Part shown: piece by piece, positions 33,136-43,690 of the stretch
Layout: each line of letters begins with the position of its first letter
Numbering within the stretch: position 1 is the stretch's first letter
Assembly (NCBI GenBank): GCA_001599755.1
Contig: BCHX01000001.1
Span: 124,001-188,000 of the forward strand
Direction: 5' to 3'
Source of the DNA: Gliomastix tumulicola
Lineage: Eukaryota; Ascomycota; Sordariomycetes; Hypocreales; Bionectriaceae
DNA: 64,000 nucleotides
Notes under the pieces: generated by a model
The model's database searches: none
What the model saw: the letters and a program-made list of their open reading frames with translations, nothing else
What the model was told of the DNA's origin: nothing
Program-made: the position numbers and the translations under genes

Positions 33136-34785
33136 TCATCCTAGAAACCGTTGTAAATTACCGCCAATGTGCTTGAGATCCAACAGGAACGTGTCGTGCC
33201 CGAACAAGCTCATCTCTTCGCTGAGCTCGACATGCGTGACGTTCCTGTTGCCGCCCAGCCGCAGGGCCTCAGCGATCTCGCGCTGCTGCCACGCGGGGAA
33301 CAGGATGTCGCTCGCTACGCCCATGACGAGCGTCGGGGTGTCGCGCAGCCCCGAGAGGCCCTTGATGAGATCGTCCGGAGGGCGGGCGGAGGTCTGCGGC
33401 GACGTGTTGCTGCTGCTGCTGCTGCTGTCAGAGAGGCTGTCTGCGGCAGCATCTCCCTCGGCCGTGGGCTGCTCCTGGTACGGCTCCGGCGGGAGTGTCA
33501 GACTGCAGGACGGGTCTGACGCAAGCGGTGCGCCGTCGGAAGACGATGCGATGGCCTGCTCTCGCGCGGCGCGGCGCGCAGCCGTGGCATCCTGGTTCTC
33601 GCGACCGAGGTCGAACAGATCCATGGCCTTGCTGACGTACAGCAGACTGTTAGGATCGTACGTCAGACACCACTTCTCGCCCGCGTGATCGAGGTACGTC
33701 TCGATGAGAAAGTCCGGGCAGAGAGCGGGAGGCTTGGACGGATCGGCCCGTCGACGCCCGAAGCGCTGCTCCCACTCGGGGCCGCTCCTGTACGTGACCG
33801 TGGCGATCTCACGCGCGAGCTTCATGCCCGCGTGCGGCGGGACCCTGCCCTGCCCGTAGTAGAAGCCGCGGTTCCAGTTGGGATCCATCATGAGGACCTG
33901 GCGCTGGGTGTGGCGCATGGCGATGGAGTAAGGGTGCGAGCGCGCGCAGCCGGAGATGGAGACGAGACGGCGCACGCGATCCGGGTAGAGCACGCCCGAG
34001 GCGAGGGACAGCATGCCGCCCATGGACGAGCCGACGGAGGCGTGCAGGACGCGGATGCCCAGGTGGTCGAGCAGCCGGAACTGCGCGCGGACCATATCAG
34101 ACATGGTCAGTATGGGGAACCGCGTGGCATACCGCTCGCCATCCGCCGGGTCAACGCTCCCCGGTCCCGTCGACCCGTAGCACCCGCCGACGACGTTGGT
34201 GCAGATGACGAAGTAGCGGTCCGTGTCGAGCGGCTTCCCCGGGCCGACAAAGGACTCCCACCAGCCGGGCTTCGGGTTCGCGTCCGTCGACCGGGCGTGC
34301 GACGAGGCGGAGAGGCCCGTGTGCAGGAGCACGGCGTTGGAGGCGTCGGCGTTGAGCGTGCCCCAGGTCTCGTAGGCGATGTCGAAGCTCGGGAGGAGGC
34401 CGCCCCAGTCGAGGAGCAAGGGCTCGCTGCAGTGGTAGCTGAGCGTCGCGCCTGTGGTGTACGAGGGCTCGTTGCTGCTGCTGCCGCTGGCCGTGGCTCC
34501 GGCTGCTGAGCGACTGCTGAGCGTCGCAGAGCGGGTTTCGAGGGCGTCGAGACATGGGAAGGCGAGGGCTGGGTTGGACGATGAAGCACCAGATGAGCGG
34601 AGGGGCGTGGTATGAAATGCTCTTGACTGAGGTGCAGGTCTTGATATGAGCTGTCGACGGTCCGGCAACGGTTGTGAGCATGCAGCTGGTGACGGAGCTG
34701 TGCGATGTAACTGACGACGGGCCGTTGCCCGAAGTGCTGATGACGGCTTCATGACGGCGGATGCATTGAGATGAAGAAGAAACAA
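33136..34785 (-). CDS. cysA: Serine/homoserine O-acyltransferase of the MetX fold, CysA-type, mitochondrial
   Basis: Alpha/beta-hydrolase acyltransferase in sulphur amino-acid synthesis. By similarity to fungal CysA/Cys2 it acylates L-serine for cysteine synthesis. 549 residues, single exon. The Arg/Ser-rich N-terminus (residues 12-70, e.g. RRQLHRTAP, RAFHTTPLRSS) looks like a mitochondrial presequence; Met12 (34752) is an alternative start. Core motifs are LLHTGLSASSHA (153-164), the nucleophile elbow VGSSMGGM with Ser254, the acid Asp493 in ASDILFP and the base His530 in FGHDTF. Residues about 410-470 are a low-complexity Ser/Asp-rich insertion absent from compact MetX proteins. Homoserine O-acetyltransferase is the alternative assignment; the mitochondrial leader and overall form favour the serine enzyme. 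Confidence 0.88.
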   Translation of the reverse strand: MFLLHLNASAVMKPSSALRATARRQLHRTAPSPAACSQPLPDRRQLISRPAPQSRAFHTTPLRSSGASSSNPALAFPCLDALETRSATLSSRSAAGATASGSSSNEPSYTTGATLSYHCSEPLLLDWGGLLPSFDIAYETWGTLNADASNAVLLHTGLSASSHARSTDANPKPGWWESFVGPGKPLDTDRYFVICTNVVGGCYGSTGPGSVDPADGERYATRFPILTMSDMVRAQFRLLDHLGIRVLHASVGSSMGGMLSLASGVLYPDRVRRLVSISGCARSHPYSIAMRHTQRQVLMMDPNWNRGFYYGQGRVPPHAGMKLAREIATVTYRSGPEWEQRFGRRRADPSKPPALCPDFLIETYLDHAGEKWCLTYDPNSLLYVSKAMDLFDLGRENQDATAARRAAREQAIASSSDGAPLASDPSCSLTLPPEPYQEQPTAEGDAAADSLSDSSSSSSNTSPQTSARPPDDLIKGLSGLRDTPTLVMGVASDILFPAWQQREIAEALRLGGNRNVTHVELSEEMSLFGHDTFLLDLKHIGGNLQRFLG

Positions 34786-35594
34786 GCCAACGTGACCCCG
34801 TTAGATAACTGGTTCGACGTTATAAAGGGCTTGCGCTCCAATCTTCAGTCTCGACGTTGACCGCGTTGGCGGCTTCAGTGATTGCAAATCAGTGACCCGC
34901 CGATATCCGCGCCGACTCGCCGCCAATGACGCGATCCCACGTGCAGGCGGTTGGGCGCTGAAATGTTCACTAAACAGCCCACTTCCCGCTGAGCGATAAG
35001 ATAAGCCCCCCTGTTTCTTGGTGAGGGGGGTGACATAAAAGTCAACGCTGATTTGCCAGTAAACTGCGCGCTCTTTATGTCACCACTGTGACCCCTCGAT
35101 CTGACATGCTCGATCGGCATTTCTACCACCTGCGTTGCATCCACGGCTTGGTGAATGCGTCCTCTAGCTGCATGTGCGGGCGTCACCAGCAGTAATCAGC
35201 AATGCAAGCCGCGCGTCACAGCCAATGGGAGGTGAGATCAGTGAATCGATGCCATCTTGACTGCCTGGAGGAAAAGGACCCAGATGGCAGACAATGCTGG
35301 GATGCAGATCGATGGTGACGTAACTCCACCTGCGCTGTGGCCAGTAAAAACAAGCTCTCCGGGCAGGCACCCTCTAAGAGAAAGAAGCTACCCGTATTGA
35401 CTGCATCATCACTGCCGGCAACGTGTCCCTCGCCTGACCTGGACAAACAATGACTTCCATTAGATTCCTCCCGCCTGCACATTAATTCCATGCATTGATC
35501 CAACCGACTCCTTCTTCTTTATCTATCTTCCTCCTCGACCGCACCGAAATTACCCGCACTCCTACCAAACTACAAGGTCTCAATACGGCGCCAC
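34786..35594. other. Divergent intergenic region
   Basis: 809 bp between divergent genes (CysA-type and the orphan membrane protein). It must hold both promoters. No coding region or repeat of note was found. Confidence 0.5.
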
Positions 35595-36891
35595 ATGTCC
35601 AGTCCGTCCCTCATCCCCCTGCTCGATCAAGTCACACCATCGACCGTCATCGCCGCCATCCTCATCGCCTGTATTACCATGGCCTACATGGTCCATCCCG
35701 ACGTATCAATGACACGCCCCTTCCGCAACATGGCCCGCGAGGACGCCCGTACGCCCTGGGACCCTCCTCCTCCAACGACCGCCAGCAAAGCCGCCTCCGT
35801 CACGGGCAGGGACGAGCACGGCGGCTACATCCCGAGCCCGAATGAGATCGTCGACCTGCGGGCTACGCTGGTCAAGGCCAAGAAGCTGCCCGCCGACATT
35901 GTCGATGAGATCTTCAACTTTGCCGAGTACTGGGCCTGCTCCAGCAATGAGATGGACTACATGAAGGAGCATGGCGACACCATGAAAGTCACGGGGCGCA
36001 GCAGGTGTGAAAACAAATTCTTGGTCAGTTTTCGTGTTTTCTGCTCGTCTGCTTTCTTTTTACCTACGCTGACATGTCCTGTAGATGCGCTCATTCCCTG
36101 TCGGATTGACGGGCCTCACGCAGAAGATGAACCTGGCAGAGGAGCTGGCGTACGACACGAACCTGCCGCAGCCCGCTCCTCTTGAGAAAGAGCACGAGAG
36201 TGACTACTTTGCTGGGCTGGCAGACTACCCGACTCCCACTCTCACCTCCCCGGTCCGCAAGATTGTGTTCAGCCTCCGATGCAGGGACCAGGGAAGCGGC
36301 GGTCAGACTCGAGACCGTGGCACGTTCAACGGGTCGTGGACCTGGCTCGACGCCGGTCTGGAGCGCTTCGACGCGTCAAAGGAGTGTACGTGCTTGTAAC
36401 AGATATCCTGGAGTCCGAGATGACGATGCTGACCTTGAATAGGCGACTCCCAGTGTGTCTATGACCTGCGATACCAGTCCCGCGAATCGCAAACCCCCAA
36501 ACTGCCTCTCTGCTCCCTCCGACCGGTTCTGCCTCAGATCGTCTCCGTGCCACCGGAGCTCGAGGAAGAGGGGGCAGACAGCAGCCCCCCATATCGATAC
36601 GACCATCCGTTGGACCCTTCTGCCGATCTCACCATCCAGAAAAACCGAGTTGCCACCAGGCAGTTGGCCGACTACACCATCGTCTGGCGCTATGACGACG
36701 ACGTGTCGGACTCCGAGTCAGATGAGGCCAAGGCACTGGCTGAGGCCGGCCGCGGATTGCTCTCTGGTAACGGCGAGTTCGTGAGGGGTCTGAAGTTTGG
36801 GGATGTGGTGACCATTTGGGCCAAGTCGAGGTTCCCGGCGTGGATCAACTACATTGAGCGCGTGAGCATCGACATCTACTGGGCTGTTTGA
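35595..36891 (+). CDS. Orphan protein with N-terminal membrane helix, 392 aa
   Basis: Function not recognised. Exons are 35595-36023, 36085-36385 and 36443-36891, with introns of 61 and 57 nt restoring one frame. Residues 17-33 (TVIAAILIACITMAYMV) form a probable membrane anchor. A soluble region follows containing LPADIVDEIFNFAEYWACSS (about 100-119, reminiscent of an F-box-like helix pair) and a second half rich in Trp and charged residues (GTFNGSWTWLDAGLERF, FGDVVTIWAKSRFPAWINYI). The end of the protein, SIDIYWAV, is compact and hydrophobic, suggesting a beta-sandwich-like domain. No catalytic motif is evident. It is a lineage-restricted fungal protein candidate. Confidence 0.85.
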
Positions 36892-37753
36892 GATGTCCGA
36901 GGCCAGCGACTGTGGATGCTGCTGTTGGCATGATGGACGGGAAGGGTTCCTAGGATGATACTGTTATGGAGTAGTGACGTGGATAGGAATATCGGCATGA
37001 TGAATCATAAAGAACGAGTCTTGTATGTGATACCCATAGTCGAGGGCACTACCATGAGAGGATACATGGTGCGTGCACCAATATCATCGGGGACGACTTA
37101 CCTCAAGAGCAAATGCGAAGAGCAAACCTAGAATAGGAGTTATGAGTAGAATTATAAGCAGCGGCAAAGCACCTCGCCGCATCGACCGAATGGTGTTTAA
37201 TCAAAATTATGCTGACAGACGGCCGATCTCCCGGATTGATCAGATAGATGAGCAGGCTTCCATATACCCAAAACCGACCCCTGAGGCGTGTCCAGAGAAA
37301 CATGGCGGCCACCTTGGCGATCTAGGATCCCAAGACGTCAGTTTGATGAGGCAAAGCATCTGGAATTTCATCATCACCCGTTTCATGCGGCTCAATCGTT
37401 TCAGACCGGGGCGCTGGGCCGTCTGCGCCGCGGCCGATCAGCTCGGAGACTGCTGTGTGGAGATTGTGATAGACGGCAGACAGACGTTATCAAAGCGGCG
37501 CAGGATGTTTGAAGCACGAGGCGTGGTTTAACTTGCACTTTGTCGTCATGTTGAAACTTTTTCAGGGTGATTCGCAAAAAGCATATAAAGAGTAGAGGTC
37601 TTCCGTTGATACTGCCCGCTTTCTGCTCGCTCCAACAACGCGATATCCAAATTCATATCCATCGTTACAACCTTTTTCTCACCCGTCTTACGCCAATACC
37701 TGTTCAAAACCAGTCTCTATCCGAAGCCTAAGAGCGAAAAACACACCGTCAAT
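36892..37753. other. Intergenic region upstream of the small secreted protein
   Basis: About 860 bp. A plus-strand 152-residue ORF (37073-37531) has no motif and is basic and compositionally unlike neighbouring genes, so it is not called. The 3' part is promoter with a TATA box. Confidence 0.5.
37584..37589 (+). promoter_or_regulatory. TATA box of the small secreted protein gene
   Basis: TATAAA at this position, 165 bp before the ATG at 37754. A CT-rich stretch follows, as expected for a fungal transcription start. Confidence 0.6.
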
Positions 37754-38097
37754 ATGAAGAGCGTCCTCGTCACCACCGTCTTCCTGCTCGCTGGCTTCAG
37801 CGCAGCTATCCCGACAAACCCAACGCCCCCTGCCCCGCCTGACGATCACGGTATGCCTTGTGAACCAGGCAAGGAGTGGGAGTGCTGCAAACTTCGAGGT
37901 GACTGCAATATCCCACCACCGCATGTACGTTCATGTCACACACACTATATGCCCGCTTGACAACCGTTTGAGCGTTCTTTGACTGATATGCTAATGTTCA
38001 AAAAAAGGTTCCTCCTCCCAACGGCACGGTCAACGGATGGAGTTGGAAGAAGCCTGGTAACGGGACCTATGGCCCTGGTGGAAACGCCAGGCGATAG
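37754..38097 (+). CDS. Small secreted Cys-containing protein, 86 aa
   Basis: Predicted secreted peptide. Exons are 37754-37924 and 38008-38097, with an 83-nt intron (gtacgt donor, ctaatg branch, acceptor after a run of seven A). The signal peptide is MKSVLVTTVFLLAGFSAA. The mature part begins with a Pro-rich TNPTPPAPPDD segment, then four cysteines in about 16 residues (Cys36, 44, 45 and 51 in MPCEPGKEWECCKLRGDC), and a Gly/Asn/Trp tail with two NGT glycosylation sites. Size, secretion and Cys content fit fungal effector-like or antimicrobial-type peptides, but no family is recognised and the function is not assigned. Confidence 0.8.
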
Positions 38098-38608
38098 ATC
38101 TACGATGGAGTTAGAGTCATATGACTCGGCACTTGTACGACGAGTATGAGAGTTTGAGACCTGGCTGTAGGATATGAGTACGTAGATTTTCAGCTGAGTG
38201 TAGGATAGATAGTTGGAATGAGGCATTCTTTCATAAATCTGATCAAATGACCTAGTCAAGGGCCTAACTACTACTACCTAGTTCAAGGATGGATGTTGCT
38301 CGTGAATCACTGGGCCTGCAGCCCTCGCTGTCTCGTTCTTAACTCTCACATCGACTGTAATGCTTGGTTTGGTGACATTTTCTGTATTATGAAAGTACTA
38401 GGATTATACTAAGGACTACAAAGTATAATGTGAACAATCTATCTCTATCCATTCCGTGTGGTGCTTGCAGTCTCTACGACTCCAGCAAATTCATGTTATC
38501 ATAAATAACCCCCCTTATCTTCTTCATCACTCATCCTATGTTGCTGACTTGTGTAAAGCGAGCCTTTTGTGTCTTGGGCTAGGCCGAAGAAGTCGGTGAA
38601 GATCAGCT
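38098..38608. other. Convergent 3' intergenic region
   Basis: 511 bp, AT-richer, between the 3' ends of the secreted-protein gene and the ankyrin gene. No gene was recognised. Confidence 0.5.
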
Positions 38609-41035
38609 CTAAGCCGCCCCCGTTCCACCGTTCAGTTCGTGGCTTCGCAACGCACCAAGCTCCCTCAAGTCGGCGGCGTCGTTGGGCTGGAAGTTGTTGT
38701 CGCGACTGAGAACTACAAAATCGAGAACCGTCCGTCCTGTGCGGTCAGTCGCGTTGATGTCTGCTCCGTGGTTGAGGAGGAACTTGACAGGAGGTTTCCA
38801 GTTTCGATACGTGCTCATGGCGAGCATCACCGGAGTTTTGCCGGAGTTTGACTTGAAATTGACAATATCCGGGGCTATTCCTATGATTTTCTCCAACATC
38901 TTTCTGTTCTTCCTGATATCCGTTAGAAGATGAGCGAGGATAGAATGGCCGAGTTTCGACTCTGTTCTGGGGTCACCGAGATCCAAAAGACCACTCAAGG
39001 CGACGTGGTCACGAGTTGGGAGAGTAAGGGCTTTACGGCCATTCCCTGAGCGGTGATCCGGGTCAGCCCCGTGATCGAGTAGCAGCTTGATAATGCGCAA
39101 GTCAATAGGACGCTTGGTAACGTACTTGCCGTACTTGCCTAGCCTGGCATCCCAGCCATGGCCTTCACTCAGCGCCCAGGACAAGGCTGAACATCCTGCG
39201 TATACCCCCGCATCGACGTTCGACCCGGCCTGCAGGAGTATTTCGACCATCTCCTTGTTTCTCACATCCACTGCGTTGTGCAACGGGAGCTCAAAAACCT
39301 GCTGCGCCTTAGCTATATTCGGATCGGCGCCGTGGGCCAAAAGAATTCTGACAAGCTCAGTCGCAAAGGGTTCACGGCACTTCGCGGCGAGGGTGATGGC
39401 CGTGCGACCCTGATGGTCAACAGCATTGATATCCAAGGTGTTGCTTGCGAGTAGCTTAACAACACCGGGGATGTCCTCGTCTGGGTGCGGGAACTCTGTT
39501 TTCTCCCGATCAACGCACTTGTCGTCATAGGTGGTTTTGCCTGCGCCCGCGATGCTTCGGATAAGAGGATTGGATCCGCTTCTATCTTGCATGTTGAGGT
39601 CAGCGCCAGACCGCAGAAGAAAATCGAGCATGGCTGGGCTTCTGGCGAGTCCCGGAGAAATCATACTGGCGTCGACTGGCAGATGCTGCAGTAGGAAGTC
39701 GACCAGCTCGATGTTGTTTGACTTCACCGCGAGGATCAAAAGACATAGATCAGGCTCGAATTCCTGGACGTCTTCTGCTATCCCCCTGGCGAGATTGTAC
39801 AGGTTGACTGCCCGTTCAGTCCCACGTCTAGGCACCGGTGGACTGATGGCGTCTCGTTCGAGCAGCAACTTAGCCATGGCAACAGAATTCTCACGTGCGC
39901 CATAAAACACCACCCACTCGATAGCAGTAGAAGTAGAAGTAGGCTCAGCCTCAGCAGCTCCCAGATCGAGCACCCTCTTGACCAGTGCAAGGTTTCCTCC
40001 AGCGATGGCGGAATGCAGCGGGACCATTTTGTTGCCGCGGCCGGCAGCATTCACGCTGACGCCTGCCTGGAAGAATGGCTCTGCAATCGACTCATCTCCA
40101 GTCTCCAGTGCACTGCAGAAGCTGTATGTAGCATGCACGAGGTGAGGATATGCGTCCATGAGATGCTGGACGATGTCGTGGCGTTTCTTCTTGATGGCAA
40201 GGCCCAGAGGCGTAGGGTGGATGGTCCGTGAGTTGAGAGCGTCCTCGCGCTGCATTGCCGGGTTGACGCCACGATCGAGGAGATAGCGGACGATGTCGAA
40301 ATGGCCCAATTCGCAAGCGATATGGAGGGGTGTTCCCTTGTCAGGGAGTCCACAGGCAAGATGATCGCGATGTTCGTAGTAGGCAAGATGATCGCGGAAG
40401 AAGCCAGCAGGAAGTCCTTCGAGGACCCTCTTGACAAGATCCAGGTCGCCATGGCTAACTGCCTCCCACATGGGATGAGTCGCCACCACGAAGGTCTCAT
40501 CCTCTATCCGATCCCACACCCATTCGTCCATGCGGCGAGCGATGTTGTCATTCTCAACCTTGAGCTTTGCCAGGACTGTGTTGTTGCTCAGCAAGGCTCT
40601 GGCCATGTCAAGATGGCCGTGCTGTATAGCGAGTGCCACATGCTGAATCCCGACGGCGTAAGGAGTATCTTGCAAAACTTTCTTCATAGTTGCCCATTGG
40701 TTCGACTCGATAGCCCGACCGAGAGCGGACATTGGAAGACTTGGGCAGTCCTCGTGAGGTGGTAGAGTCGTGCGACGAGGAGGCGTTGGATGATCAGAAC
40801 TATCGTGAGGAGTGTCTTGAACAAGTCTATTCTTGATACAGGCTGCGTGGTCCCTGTAGAGAAGAGGCTCGGAGATTCTGTTGAGCCGTTTGTTGACTAG
40901 CGTCAGTGGAATCACCAGGTAGATGGGATATCCATACTCGTCCTCGTCGACACCCGTCACAAACTCCGCGATACGAAGGATCGTTTCATCTGGAAGTTTC
41001 AGAAGGGGAAATGGGGGAGCCATTGTGTCGGGCAA
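38609..41035 (-). CDS. F-box-like ankyrin-repeat protein, 808 aa
   Basis: Single-exon protein with an F-box-like N-terminus (LPDETILRIAEF at 14-25, then LVNKRLNRISEPLLYR). Many ankyrin repeats follow, for example GTPLHIACELGHFDIVRYLL, MVPLHSAIAGGNLALVKRVL, GRTAITLAAKCREPFATELV, LPLHNAVDVRNKEMVEILL and KTPVMLAMSTYRNWKPPVKF. Repeats extend to the C-terminus, and their number (a dozen or more, some degenerate) suits a protein-binding solenoid. By analogy such proteins could be SCF adaptors that recruit substrates for ubiquitination, but only the architecture is visible. Met5 is an alternative start. Such proteins expand greatly in filamentous ascomycetes. Confidence 0.93.
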   Translation of the reverse strand: MPDTMAPPFPLLKLPDETILRIAEFVTGVDEDEYGYPIYLVIPLTLVNKRLNRISEPLLYRDHAACIKNRLVQDTPHDSSDHPTPPRRTTLPPHEDCPSLPMSALGRAIESNQWATMKKVLQDTPYAVGIQHVALAIQHGHLDMARALLSNNTVLAKLKVENDNIARRMDEWVWDRIEDETFVVATHPMWEAVSHGDLDLVKRVLEGLPAGFFRDHLAYYEHRDHLACGLPDKGTPLHIACELGHFDIVRYLLDRGVNPAMQREDALNSRTIHPTPLGLAIKKKRHDIVQHLMDAYPHLVHATYSFCSALETGDESIAEPFFQAGVSVNAAGRGNKMVPLHSAIAGGNLALVKRVLDLGAAEAEPTSTSTAIEWVVFYGARENSVAMAKLLLERDAISPPVPRRGTERAVNLYNLARGIAEDVQEFEPDLCLLILAVKSNNIELVDFLLQHLPVDASMISPGLARSPAMLDFLLRSGADLNMQDRSGSNPLIRSIAGAGKTTYDDKCVDREKTEFPHPDEDIPGVVKLLASNTLDINAVDHQGRTAITLAAKCREPFATELVRILLAHGADPNIAKAQQVFELPLHNAVDVRNKEMVEILLQAGSNVDAGVYAGCSALSWALSEGHGWDARLGKYGKYVTKRPIDLRIIKLLLDHGADPDHRSGNGRKALTLPTRDHVALSGLLDLGDPRTESKLGHSILAHLLTDIRKNRKMLEKIIGIAPDIVNFKSNSGKTPVMLAMSTYRNWKPPVKFLLNHGADINATDRTGRTVLDFVVLSRDNNFQPNDAADLRELGALRSHELNGGTGAA

Positions 41036-41952
41036 GGAAAAAATCTTCCTAGGACGTCGTCAGATGAGAGCTTTGTCGACGGCGAGTTTGTGTCTTCTTG
41101 TTCTGCTCTGTTGAGTTGGTTGGGTGTGATGACAGGATTTGGAGTGACGCTATATCTCAGTGACTAGTTATACTATGTTGTGTGCTCTTCTTTTCAATCC
41201 TTTGTTGCCAGACCTGAGGCTGTGAGATTTTGAGTAAGATGAGATCGGTATGTTCGTGCTAAATGAACAAGCCCGAGCTCAGTATCATATCAAGGACTGA
41301 GTACAGAACAAGGACGAAAAGCTTTTCTTAGCACGGTATGGCCATCCTGAGGAGGGACTAAATGTTCATACCATGTTTCATATGGTGCGCGAACAGCTTG
41401 GGGAAATATTTTATATTTATGTTCGAGATTGATCTCTTACTAATTAATGGAAGTGCTAGTAGCAGTTCAATGATACGCACAACAATGTTCAGAGTCACTG
41501 TCATCGAGAGGAGTGTGAATAGGTGAAGTGTTACAGTTGACTGGGATATCATCAAGCGACTTCAACCCGGATGAGTTCTGAGATTCACATCTAGCACCAG
41601 AGTCACTGACGACAATATCATTTCTGCCTCACGCATTGACCGCCTGAATCGCGACCGCTTGGCCGCTTGGCAGTGGCACAGTTGGTGGTAGACAGGGGAT
41701 CGTGAAACTACGTAATAGTGGTAGGGAAATAAGGAATGGAGCGCCGTTAATGAGTAAGGACGGGTTTAACAAGGCCATCATGCTATTTTTACTAAAAGAC
41801 TCCATCCTGTCGGGAAAAGTATTTATTCCCTCCTCTGCACCTTGGGCACTCCGTGTGTCATGTCATTCTCTATCTTCAAGTGAATGTTTTTCTTTTGTCT
41901 CTTGCTGGCTGTCCGAAGCGAACTCCTCTGTCTCTGTTCGAAGTCCTTCGTG
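41036..41952. other. Divergent intergenic region, AT-rich
   Basis: About 920 bp between divergent genes, noticeably AT-richer than the surroundings at 41350-41560. Short ORFs have no features. No transposase or repeat was recognised. Confidence 0.5.
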
Positions 41953-43360
41953 ATGGGCCTCCGTATCAAGCCGTCCGTCACCCTCGTCGGGACGTTGCTC
42001 GTGAGCCATGTGTCAGCCAAGTCTCTGTCCATCGACTCTCACGAGGGCATCCTAGAGTCTGCTGCGATCCTGGCCGACGATGCCCTCACCTACCACTACG
42101 ACACCGACGAGCCGGGCCTGCTATCTGACGACGACTACCGTTTCTGGCAGAGCAGTGTCCTGTGGACGACGCTGATCGATTACCATCGCCTCACCGGCGA
42201 TGAAGAGTATGACGATGCAGTGACAAAGGGTCTCCTATCACAAAGGGGAGCCAACGACGACTTCCTACCGCCAGGTCAAAGGGACATGCAACAGATCGAC
42301 CACTGCCTATGGGGGTCGGCGGCATTGTTTGCAGCGGAGAGTGGTCTTTCCGATCCGTCTGGCAACGAAGAGCTGAGATGGATCGAGCTTGCACAGAATG
42401 TGTTCGAACAACTGAAGCAGAGTCTCGACGCGGAGGACCCGGAGGATGAGGAGTCATGCGGCGGCGGTTTACGGGCGGCCAGACGCGACAATAATGTGGG
42501 ATGGTTCAGCAAGGATGGTAAGTCGTGGTAGCTACGTTCTGACGCCTTGATAACTGACATCAATAGCACTATCAAATGGCTGCTTCTTCGACCTGAGTGC
42601 CCGACTAGCCAGATACACTGGAAACTCGACCTACAGCGAGACTGCCTCTGATATCTGGGACTGGCTGGAGAACATCGGTTTTGTTGATGTTGAGGAGGGC
42701 AAGGTATACCAGGGCGCCAGCACAGCGAGCAACTGCAGCGAAGTCAACAAATGGGAGGACTCGCACGCGGCGGCCATCGTCCTCAATGGCGCAGCTTTCA
42801 TGTCCAACATCAGCGAGGAGAATGCCGACCCCTGGCGGAATCGTGTGGAGGATCTTACCAAGGGCGTGCTGGAGACATTCTTCCCGGATGACATCCTCGT
42901 CGAGTACGAGTGCGAGGAGAAGGAGACGTGCCAGGTGCAGGATACGATGAACAAGGCCCTCGCCATCCATTATCTGTCGAGCGCGAGCCAGCTCGCCCCA
43001 TCCGTTGCCTCTGACATCCGCAAGGTGCTTGAGTCGTCAGCCGAAGCTGCCGTCAAGCAGTGCACGGGCGAGGAGGATGGCCGGCGATGCGGCTTCTTCT
43101 GGGCTGACGGGAAGTATGTCGACCCAGTTGAGAACTCGCCACGGGACACGCCTGGAGCTGGGGAGCAGCTAAATGTGCTTGCTGCTCTGTCGCATCTGTT
43201 GATTGATGAGGCTGATGCACCGAACATTGCGGAATCTGATAATGGCGGGAACGGTTCGGATGGAAATGAGGGTGGTGATGAAGGAGCGGCAGGAAGCATG
43301 AGCGTCTCACAGTCAGTCTTGATTGGCGGCTTGATTGCCTCTGTCTGGATGGCGCTTTGA
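41953..43360 (+). CDS. GH76 DFG5/DCW1-like GPI-anchored cell-wall protein, altered catalytic pair
   Basis: Family 76 (endo-1,6-alpha-mannanase/transglycosidase) protein of 452 residues. Exons are 41953-42517 and 42567-43360, with a 49-nt intron (gtaagt, aatag). The signal peptide is about residues 1-22, and the C-terminus ends in a Ser/Gly-rich stretch plus hydrophobic tail (SQSVLIGGLIASVWMAL) typical of a GPI signal. Family motifs are RFWQSSVLWTTLIDYHRLTG (63-82), NDDFLPP, ALSNGCFFDLSARLARYTGN and CGFFWADGKY. DFG5/DCW1 proteins attach GPI proteins to wall glucan. The usual NDDQ-x-x-WG catalytic segment reads QQIDHCLWG (113-121): the first of the two catalytic Asp is Ile115 and the second, Asp116, is kept. 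Activity is therefore doubtful. An upstream ATG at 41884 is an alternative start. Confidence 0.9.
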
Positions 43361-43690
43361 TTTTGGACAGGCGGTGCTTTGTATATACTGGCTGGTTTTA
43401 TGTATATATATATTTACATGTGTCCATGCCAATATTCAAATGAGCGTTCAGTCAGGAAGTATGGCGGTTCACAAATAGTTGAAGACTCGTGATGTGTTGA
43501 CGCTCATGTGTTGATTGATACTGAACTGGCTGAAAGGTACGTTGCAGTGCCTTATACAGGGCACATTGGCGGTGAAAATCGCCTGCCAAGGGCATCCCCA
43601 GCACTCCCGTACGTTGACGGATCATCCTCCATCCCTCACTTCTCATCGGCTGCAACTTAAGACAGCACTTGTCCATCAAATATCGGAGCT
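43361..43690. other. Intergenic region
   Basis: 330 bp with the GH76 3' flank (TATATA-rich near 43400) and the former promoter of the paraoxonase pseudogene. No other feature was seen. Confidence 0.5.

Noticed and set aside
37073..37531. 152-codon plus-strand ORF upstream of the small secreted gene
   Set aside because: No domain, signal or intron support; composition unlike neighbouring coding regions.
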